DNA of 43,148 nucleotides. Source: Saccoglossus kowalevskii (lineage: Eukaryota; Hemichordata; Enteropneusta; Harrimaniidae). The stretch spans positions 43,449 to 86,596 of the forward strand of contig NW_003108584.1 in the NCBI RefSeq assembly GCF_000003605.2, in the 5' to 3' direction. Of this stretch, positions 1 through 10,500 are shown piece by piece (position 1 is the stretch's first letter; every line of letters begins with the position of its first letter). Under the pieces are notes generated by a model. It worked only from the letters and a program-made list of their open reading frames with translations. It did not search any database and was not told the origin of the DNA. The position numbers and the translations under genes were made by a program.

Positions 1-2
1 AA

Positions 3-38
<36 letters not shown>

Positions 39-39
39 A
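3..39. repeat. (AAAT)n microsatellite
   Basis: About nine tandem copies of the tetranucleotide AAAT open the window. It directly abuts the interspersed repeat that follows, so it could be that element's tail or simply a nearby AT-rich expansion. Confidence 0.9.
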
Positions 40-40
40 A

Positions 41-640
41 TTTATTATATATTATATTATAGCGTGATCAATACCAGTGGATTTTATGACGTCATTGCAG
101 CAGATTATTCGCGATAATGTATCCCATTATTGAGCATCAAGGCCCTGTGCCATGGATATGAATACAATGTTGTTTTCGAAAACGAATAAATGAGAAACTA
201 TTAGAAAAAAAAAGAAATTGTTAGATAACAAGTATTTAATACTAAAGCGCAGTCGAAGCGTTCCATCTATTACGCGCGCTTATAGATTCGACTCATGCCG
301 CTCTCCTTGTGGCCTCCCGATTAGTTCGCCTTATCGTGTTGATAAAGTGAGGTTAATCATGATCGAGGGTGATTTATCAAAGCAAATACGATACACGAAG
401 TGGGGGTACAATGTATGTCTACGAGTACAAAGAGATGAATTTGTACTGTTTTTGTAGTGTGTAGTACCACACAATTTGCGAAACGAAATCGACGATGACC
501 GGCGTGCCTTGTAATTCCTCAGCGTCGGCTCCCGGTAAATGTCACAGTCCGGGCACAGTTTGCATAAGAAAAAGAAAGTATCCATGTTTTCAGGTGTGTA
601 TTTTTTTAATTCATACTGCAGTCAGATTAAAATCACTGTT
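41..640 (+). repeat. Interspersed repeat, copy A (long form)
   Basis: Several blocks match, in the same order, blocks at 25505-26065. Examples are CCAGTGGATTT(T)ATGACGTCATT near 75, GTTCCATCTA.TACGCGCGC near 260, TATCGTGTTGATAAAGTGAG near 332, TCCGGGCACAGTTTGCATAA near 548, and AGGTGTGT followed by a T-run and TTCATA near 591. Copy A has extra sequence between blocks and copy B is shorter. I see no coding domain. It is a dispersed repeat of unknown class, possibly a non-autonomous element; a conserved non-coding duplicate is less likely. Boundaries are approximate. Confidence 0.65.
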
Positions 641-1382
641 GGTTCTCCTTCTAGGATGGCTAACACCCACTAGCTTTCCAGCCATGCTCATTCGCTCGCT
701 ATGCCTGTAAGTTTCGTTTCTTAATCACCGCCCTCCCGTGGAATTTAAAATAACTATTACACAGACAGGACAGTTGCCAATAACATCTACCTTGATGGTT
801 TGAAAACACTAGTACGTACATGTATCCCTGATACGCATCCCTACGCACAGTCGATCCAGCTGGACCACGGCGGCGATCTAGCCTAGCGTAGTGCAATGCC
901 GCGGCAGACACCGATACGGCGTACCAGTCACGGTGTGCCATTCGCCTAGGCGATCACTGCAATGCTACTCCACACCACACCACACATCATTCACTCGCAA
1001 TGCAAATGAGTTCAATGCAATAATATTGATGGATTAAAACTAGTGTCTTTCTTAGTTTGCCCATGGAATTATAGGTTTATAGTTCCATGGTTTGTCATAT
1101 GAGATTGTGGAAACACTTTAAAGAAAGACATTTTAAATTATTCAGATTCACGGGCCAGTAACTGAAACTATTCCGTTCACTGTAGATTTTTCTCCAAATT
1201 TTTCGCCTTTTAGAGGCAGCAAATCTACTGGTATTGACAACACTACAAAATAATAACAATGATGAACTCCCTTCAAGCACAATGAACTCAAGCACACTTT
1301 GTGCTCCATATATGTACTCGCCTCACGTACATATATGTCGCACAAAGTGAGCTTTCGCCCATTATGGGTTGGCGGATCGTTC
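641..1382. other. Gene-free stretch 3' of the K2P gene
   Basis: I see no coding exon, RNA gene or transposon domain here. The 840-950 part is locally richer in GC and CpG, but no feature could be assigned to it. Confidence 0.5.
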
Positions 1383-1388
1383 TTTATT
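1383..1388 (-). promoter_or_regulatory. Polyadenylation signal of the K2P gene
   Basis: TTTATT on the plus strand reads AATAAA on the minus strand, about 170 bases after the K2P stop codon. This gives an AT-rich 3' UTR of roughly 190 bases. It is the first canonical signal seen downstream of the stop. Confidence 0.55.
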
Positions 1389-1557
1389 GTTTAAATACAT
1401 ATCATATAATGTAATGAATATCATTTAAAATGTACGATAATTTCATATATCAACTATCCACTTAGATATCATTTCGACATATCTACTATTTTAAATCCTA
1501 ATGTTGATTTGAAAAACATTTCTATTGTTGTTTTTATATAAAAAAATAATTAATTTT

Positions 1558-4500
1558 CTAGAAATTGCCGTCAATACCGTACATCAAGGTGTTTCTCCGG
1601 GCCTGTCGTCGAGTACGGCGTATAGTTTGCCTCCGTTTAATCGTTCTTTTTGCCACTCCTATTGTATTGGCAACTTTTTGGGCTTGTTTCAAAAAACGTT
1701 CCTGTGCAAGCGCAATTGTCATGGAAACTAATGAAAGGCCAAAAAGAAGAAAAATTGCAGTAGCTATAAGGACACTTGGATGTCCACCAAATACGGGAAT
1801 AATGTCTCCAAATCCGATGGTTGTCAGGGAGATGAACGTGAAATAAAACGCTTGAAAAAAAGTCCAATTTTCCTGCCATTTGTAGAAAAACAAAGCACCA
1901 GCAAAATTGTTAAGAGTCAGTAGAAGAACAACTATAATAATTGGAACTTCATAATCTTTGTTTTCCTCTTCTCTTTTTTTGTTTTCATCATCTTTTTCCT
2001 CGAATTTGAAGTCACTCGCAAGAGAACTGCGGGGACTTTCAACGTTATATGCATTTGAACATAGTTCACTTTTCCACGTACTGTTATGTCTGTCATTGAC
2101 ACTCTGACTAATTGCCGAAGAAAAACCCACGCGACGCCGGTTTTCCGGGGCACTGTATCGTCTCTGGTTTGTTGCAATAGAAGATTTTCGAGAACCTCTT
2201 TCCCGACAAGACAGGGAATATGAAAGGGGCTTGTGCTTGTGTTTCACAGGGTGGTGTTGACGCAATAAATCCAAAATTACTTCGTTAATAAGTAGTTCTC
2301 CGTTTTCGTCCCTACGCCCATATCCCGTCTCATTATGACCGTTTGTCAGATCTAACCGCAACTTATTCAATAGTTCTCTTGGAATCTTGACATTAACACT
2401 CACATCGTCATCTTCAGAAGCAGGAGACGGTTCCGTTGAAGATGGTATATTTTCCTCAAAATGGCCTCCATCTACTTCATCTATTTCTTCTACTACTGGC
2501 TGAATATTATTACACAGAGGTGAACGAGTGATATCAGGTGTAGTTTGTGTAAGCATGTCTGTTGAACTGTCCCATGTCGAGTTATTCAGTCGCATACCAA
2601 CTTTAGAACGTGCTGTTCTTAAACGGTTTATATTTCCTCCGTTGACGTTTGATTTGCGCCTTGATTCAGACATCGGTTTTGACCGTTTTTTTTTCTTGCA
2701 ATTAATCGCTTCGCGTTCTTCATCACAGACACCATAATACGCAAGACGTGAGACATCCAAGTGTTTGGAGGAATTGCGTATTTTGCTGGAGCGTCGGCGA
2801 CGATCAGCCGATTTATTAGACAGATATACGTCGACTTTCATACATACCGACTTCAATGATCTGGCGAGCAGTTTTCCAATGTCAGCCAAAACTACAAAAC
2901 ACAGAGGTACCCCGACTAAAGCGTAGAACATGCAGAATATTCGCCCTCCGATGGTCTCAGGGGTCACATGACCATAACCTGCAATAACAAAACGTTGAGT
3001 GATTATTGTTGCACCATGAATACAATGTATAACTATTGTATCTTTCTGAGTTCTTTTAAAGCGGGGAGTCGTCAGATGGCCATAGCGTGTCATTGTTTAT
3101 AAACAAGCGTCTACCCATGAGCCTTTGCGTTTAAGCGTGTATTGTTATCGTCGCTTGGGAATCAATTCCCGCGCATGCGCATGTGACGACCCTCCCGCTT
3201 TAAAAATACGACGGCAATTAACAGTTATATAGTAGTTCTATCGACTACACAGCAAAAGCTGCTTGCGTAGCATATGATAAAAGCAATTGACCATTCGTAA
3301 TCTCTGGTGTCTTCAAGTAGGAGAAGTCTAATTAGCATGTGTGGAGAACTAGTGATTATGGTACATTTGAGTAACGGTTAACGGTTAACGGTTTTTACAT
3401 TACCCATCAACTCGTTACACGTTACATAGACATACATAGTGTTTGATATCAACAACAATCTCAATTCAATCATTTCTGGATCCAGTGTGGCTAATCCGAA
3501 GTGTCCGATCATTTACCAAATATGTTCAATCTTTTACAAAATGTTTAAAATTATTTACCAAAAGTAACCAATCTTATATGTATATGTCTTATATATACCC
3601 AAATTTGTTCAATTTCATACCAAATGTGTGTCAGATTAATTATAAAACTTATTATTAATAATTATTTCCTATTGTATACTATATAGACAACAAAAGATAC
3701 ACTGCACAGAGAAACAACACATGTAACAAAAACAGGAAAACTTAACCTAGTAAGCTTGCACATAACGCTGCTACAATTCGAACACAAGAAGGTCAATCCA
3801 CGTTTATACTATTTCTAGGAGATGCAGCAACTCCGGGTGTTGGTAAATGGGGGATGTCCCGTTTACAAAGTTTAAAATAGTGTTACACATTATACAAGAG
3901 ATAAAATGACGTTGCATATTTGACAACATATTTTGCTAACAAAGAACGTAGTGTGGATACTTTTTTTTCTAAAGATAACATCAGGATGCCTGCACCTTTG
4001 AATTGCAACGTATATCGAGTGGCTCGTGTGTATGTCATTATTCAACACAACGAGATGCAGGGAATCAACAATAACGCGACATCGTACTGTATTTCACCGT
4101 ATCTGCAGAAGCATATTCAGCTGGCGTGCAAATGATAATGTAATAAATGCAACGAATTTACGTTATGTATCAGCCATATTTAATCCTCCCCTATCATAAC
4201 AAAACGTGGATCAACCATACAGTTAAAACAAATAGACTTCCCAAATACCCGCCAATTACATAAAATGTATATATTTGGCTAATTATAGATATGATCAAAG
4301 TTTACTGTTGTTGCAAAAATTGTGAATAAACACCGCCATTATAATAATAACACTCGAACTCACAACATCAGTATGTTATTTCGGTCGACATATTTGAACT
4401 TGTTAAGTATCTATTGGAGCGGTAACTGGACGAAAGTGAGGTTATTGGAATGTTTGCTCACTGATCGTTACGTAGTATAATACTCTGGTATCCAAAAACA

Positions 4501-7500
4501 TGATAAATATAAAGTCATGGCAGTTAAAATAATATCGCACGAGTTTTGGAGCTTGGATTCTCAGTTCTGAGTTAAAATTTGACTAAGAGTTTGATTCTCT
4601 AAACTACAAATTATTGCAATGTGTTCTGTCACGTGACAGACATAATTATAGTATGAAATATAAACAGTCGGACTCAGATGGTTAGCATAGTCACAGAAAT
4701 ATACCCACATTAGATGCATAGTTCTTCTCGTGATCGTCCAGATATGTTGTTTATATTAATACTAGAAACCGCCCGTCACATCACTGCTATGTGATATTTA
4801 TAAACATGCTCTTGGCATTATTGACATAAAAGGTCATATGAAAAGATTGTAACAAGGGCATATATTTATAGTAATTTTGAAAAGAGGTCAACATTTTTAA
4901 ATAATCAGCAAACTTACTCAGTGATTTACATCACCCATGTTCATTTCGACTCATAGTATATCAGCCCGCATGCTCACACCTAGCACCTGTGTGAGAAATT
5001 TACGCGTCCATTTCGAAAGCCGAGTTCAGCCCGTCGCGACCACCAACAATGCTCAACGCTGATTCTACCTTCAATCTTCAATAATTGCAAAAATATGTAA
5101 TTACAAGCCCGAATACAAGAAGGCCTCTTAGATGAGGAGGTTGCACAATTAGAACGCGACGTTTGTCCTCCTTGTGACTGAGTAGCATAGAATTACTTTG
5201 AAATTAGAAGAAAGAAAAACAAAGTGTACTGATGTTTAGTGTTGGATGTTCTAGACATCTTTCCTCGCCTTCATGGCAATGACTACTACTTGTTCAATTC
5301 ACAAATGCAATTATTAAATCGGTGAAACAAAAACAAAATATTAATTTTTGGACAAATTGTCAAGTGTTTCCAAGCGTATAATTTAAGGGACTTCGAGCAG
5401 TTTGAGAACATTATTATAAATAGCAATCAAATAGAAACACAATTCTGGTTTCCACTTAAATATAGATGTTTGAAAATGCGCACCAATATTACAGTTATTG
5501 CTATAAGCAATATGTGCATGTTTATTTCATGCCATTAAAAGGAAATTAAATTAGATATGAAAAAGTATCATATAAACCAATAAAAAGTAAAGTGTGAAAT
5601 ATGAATTTCGCCGTTTTCCAACATATATCAGACTCTCAATTTTAGAATAATAGCACAGAAATTGCAAATGGCATGAACCTGTAACAATGAAAACATCTAC
5701 ATGATTATGTACAATCTCTGCTTCTGACCTGAAACTCCTCATTAAAAACAATGTGAATATCTTTGATTATTATACTAATAATATTAATAATATACTATTA
5801 TATCTGTCAGCGAAAACAATAGTATTTCACCCGACCGTAACACATCGTAAAATAATATTTTTTGTAAGTGTTTGAATGTTTTCTTTATTTGAAAAATTAT
5901 GGGCCGTATTTCATTTATATGCGAACACTTTCACGTTTGTTTACGTGGGGACGCGGCAACAATGTAGCATCACTGAACGCAAAAGATCGCCCAAGCAATA
6001 TTTTCCCTGGCAACCATTATCTCAAGACATTGCTACAAGCAGTGTACAACAATGAGATTATCACGGGAATAACGCAAAATAAGCGGCATACGCGCCTGTC
6101 GATGCGATCACCATACTGTCGTATTGGTGCAATATTATTTGTTTGACAGGGTACGATTTATCTTAAATATTATTGTGTTTTTTTTCGGCAATAAATGTAG
6201 CTGTATTCGTCAGACGAATAACGATATTGCGTTTCACTACCTTTTTTGCAACAAATACGACGCTTCATTTGTTTATTTTACGATCAATCGTTATCTTACT
6301 GAGTGTAACCAGATGTAATACTGTGCTTCTTCGCTTGTAAATTAACAGTTTAGTCGTTTCTCGCAATAATAAATAAACACAGACCTACAGATCAATTAAA
6401 TTTCACCAAAAATAATAATATTTTGAACACGTTGTTGAAAACACAATCAGTTTATGTAATAATATACCTAAATAAAAATAAAATTTGTCATCACGTTACA
6501 AGTTCTTCAGTGCGAGGTATTTCGTAATTTATGCATGAAATTACGCCCGAGCTTGGCCTCCACAATAGCCGTTTAATTTTAGAAACCCCGTTCGAAATGG
6601 CACATGGGTAATCTATCTGGGTAAGCAGTATATAATGAACCAATAATAAATGTTCTATACGGTTCAGCAATTCTGTAATATAATATATGATTCATTGCGC
6701 TGACTGAACTATAATTCTATTTTTAATTTAACCAAAGGCCAAGACAGCACACTTTCTACTTGTTTAATTAACCTGCCATTGGCCAACGTCAGTTGTACTT
6801 GCATTTACTAGGTATACAGGGTATGCCACTGAAAAAAATCAGGAAGTCTGTAACGTGTATTTTTTAAAGTCTTTTGTTTGAAAAAAGGGTAATATTACTG
6901 AAAATCAACAAAACGCAATCTTTTATATCACAATTTGCTATTTCTGACTGTAATACCGAACACACTTACAAATAAATACAAGTGACACTTTTGCTGGTTC
7001 CCGGCGTCCTTTTCGAATGCGAAGTAGGACGCAGGTAACTATTAATCGCCACCTGACTGGGCCGGGATTCCGGCGCAAAGACTAAGTGACGTAATTTCAA
7101 AACATTCTGATATTCGTTTTCTGTAAACAAGTTTTTATTACGCCATGCCCATACAGTCTGCCTGATTTGACTTAATATTTGAGATGTTTCTGGCATTTCT
7201 CACTGTTTCTGTGTAAATTTGTTTGTATTCGCCCAACTTTCGAAAGTAAAAGGAAACCCCTGCTCTAGGTTCGCGAGTGTAAGCACTGACGTCAGGTAAC
7301 CAAGGGAAATAGAACAAGCAACGAAAAAGTGATGGACCAATCAGAATGCTGTAATCATTACTAGTTACTGGCCTCTTGTGGCTTGGTGCGCCATGGCACT
7401 TGAGGCGGGAACCAGTCAAAGTAACACTGTGTAAGGCGTAAATATTGTTTGATGCGGCTACGAACTTTTACTAGACCCCGGCTCCAAAACAGTCCGTTAA

Positions 7501-10500
7501 TTGAGGATACCTTGAATTTGGTGAGTTTTTTGTGTGTTTCTTCTTAAGCTCCATAACAGGTTTGGTGTTGTCGACGCGTACGTGTGTTACGTTACTCGTT
7601 ATGTATATGAGGTCAATGAGCCAATGACCTAATCTCACCTGATGTGCAAAAAATAGTCCTTCCCTCGTAAACAGGTACTGTTTAGAACAAAGCAAACGCG
7701 GGCTAGTTAGAACAATGAAAGAGTACTTTTCTGGTAAATGCTCACAAAGAAAGGGTGCTGACAAAAAAGTTGGACGAAAGCTTTCCTCTATCAGCAATAA
7801 ACACCATGCTAACCAAGGTTGTACATCGAAAAAGACAGTAAAACGCCACTGAGAAGTATTACTTGTACTTCTTTGAGGGAATTACTATTATTCGCTACGG
7901 TTCGCAGATTACTGTGTTCAACTGGGGGAATGGTCGACGCTAAATTAAGCTGTGTTATCATTCGAGGTTCTTGTGATACATATTCATGATATGAACATTT
8001 AATATCCATGAATGTTTGACGCCCATAGAACGCATTGAATTGGCTGCATTGCGCCCCCTACAACACATGTAGGGCATCATGATATGACAAGGATGGTAAA
8101 ACGGTGGCAGTTTCAAACTTCAACATCTAAATAAGTTTATTCGTCGGATCTTTAAAAATGCAGGTAGAGCCAAGAAGAGTTAATAAATAATGAAGTATAC
8201 GTAACACGGGCTACAACGTCTGATTAGTGTAGTGCAGTCAGTATAACGTAAATACCGTTATCGTGTCATTATTGCAAAATGTAAGTTGCTAAATTACACA
8301 GCGATTCACAGTTAATTTAATTTTCAACACTAGTAGTTTATTTTGTCATTTGAATCACAAATGTTATTGTATAAAAGGTGGTGACCGTTGCCACGCAACG
8401 CGTCATATTAGATATGGGTGCCAAGTGACGCAAAACACGCGTAATTTGCATATTCAATGGCCTATATACTCTCGTCATGTCTTATCAAACGTTTATTCAC
8501 ACTGCTTGATTATTTTTTCGCTATTTCTGTTGCAGCTAATTTGGAATATTAAAATCACATTGTTTCTTTAGTGTGTCCGTACTTGCCGTACTCGACGAAA
8601 AATAGTGATATTGAGCAAGGAAGAAAAAGAGACTCGCCCATTTAATACAGATGAACTAAATTAGAAATATATCAAATGTATTTAAGAGGAATCAAAATAT
8701 ATGGGTCTTTTTTATCCTGAAAGCTAAAATACATGACCAGATGGGGCACCCATAGGCTCTCTCTTTGCGAATACAAATTATAGAAGATAAATTATTGATA
8801 ATAAATACAAGCTGCATAATAATAGCCACTATATTAGGAGTGACCAGACGCGTATTGGTATGAAGCAACATGGCATTATACAAATGTTCACCCCAGCAAA
8901 TGTGGACATACAGTTTTAGCGACCTGAAGAGCTCATTGTTAATCGAGGGTCTCTAAAACTGTATGTCCGCCGCTGTTGGGTTGAGCACTTGTATTATTAT
9001 AACGAATAAACCTTGGAACAAAACTTGATGGTGGCACTCAATCATGGCAATCTTCCAGTTCACGGTCGTAGAGTTGAATGCATGTGTGAATACAAATATA
9101 CAAGTTGAAAGACTTCAAGAGCAGTCATGATTGAATTCAATAGAGTTGTATCATGGACGCCTTTTTACTTACATGGTTGTTTTGACAAACCTAATTTCAA
9201 CATCTTCAGCCTGACAAAGAATTGATTTTTGTGTTGAATAGTTTGTTGCCAAGTGGGTAGCCTAACGTATTCTTCCCACATACCCGAGCGTCCCAAGCAA
9301 ACATAAATACACCCGCTCCGTGATAACATGTCTATGGTCTCGAAATTTATTCTTGCGAAGCTTTACAACTCAAATATCACATTGTACATTCATTGACAGC
9401 AAAACGTTCTTGCTGAAGCGCGTTAAATGAGAGTGAATAGAAATGTATACAGACCAGCTAATATACTAATAGTTATTTTCATAATTTTTTCCTTGATCCT
9501 TGTTTGGTTTCGCATGTGATGGCATTTTTTTTACTGATCTGTCTTTGTTGTCTCGCATAATACATCGACATAATATTAAAAATATATCAGTATGATACTA
9601 AAACTAATAATTCATTAGTTATATTTCATGAATTTAATTTCACCGCATAATTATCAAAACTACCATTCTATTGAAGGACATGCGTATTCGTCATATACTG
9701 TTAGGGACAGCATCAAATGTTCAATGTAGGATAAAAAAACTTAATTCCTTTCCCCACCCCCACCCCACTGAAACTTAATTGATAAATTTTGATCATGGCG
9801 TCTTACTAACTCACGCCCAAAAAACCCAGCCAGCAAACCTTCAGCCGTTAAAGAAGAAATAATGAAGGGGAATATATGCATGCGCAAACTACTTTTCTGT
9901 GTTCTGCGCACGCTCTCGGTCCATGCCCTGAAATTGACCTCATTTGACGTAAATATTCACACTCGGACCAAAGCATTTTCTCGTCTTGGATGTGTGTTTT
10001 TTTCATTTTCTGTTATTTTTGTCCATACTTGGATAGAAAAAAAACGAACTACAAATACTCCAAGATTTTTTTGACTTCATTAAAAAAAAACTTTTTTGTA
10101 GGATGGAAATTTTTTTAGGTCAACCCCCACCCCCAGACTAAAGCAAATAAGTTTTTATCCGACATCGATGTTTTGACATCGTCTCTTAATAAACTGTATT
10201 AATAGCGATACTCGAACTACAGGTCAATTTGTATATATAATTTAGTTTTTTTTCAGCCAAAACATTTTTTTGTTCTTTGCCAGATTACACAGACTGTATT
10301 GTAACACAGGAAAACTTAATAGTAGCAATACGCAAGTACACAGGTAGCTTTCGTATACGTACATGAATATATTAGGCTCCTAAGACCAACGTCGGAGTGT
10401 GAATTCTGAATTATGCGTTGAAAAGACGAATTCACGTCATATAGGATTTTGAGTGAACAACGACCAAAATAACGAATGAGAAAATTCCAAGCTACGTGAA

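Noticed and set aside
5868-6318. Two overlapping plus-strand frames in the K2P intron
   Set aside because: No recognisable domain, no splice signals in a sensible arrangement, and AT-driven composition.
6966-7797. Minus-strand frames of 76-108 codons in the K2P intron
   Set aside because: Residue content looks random, with no motif; the locally higher GC explains the open frames.
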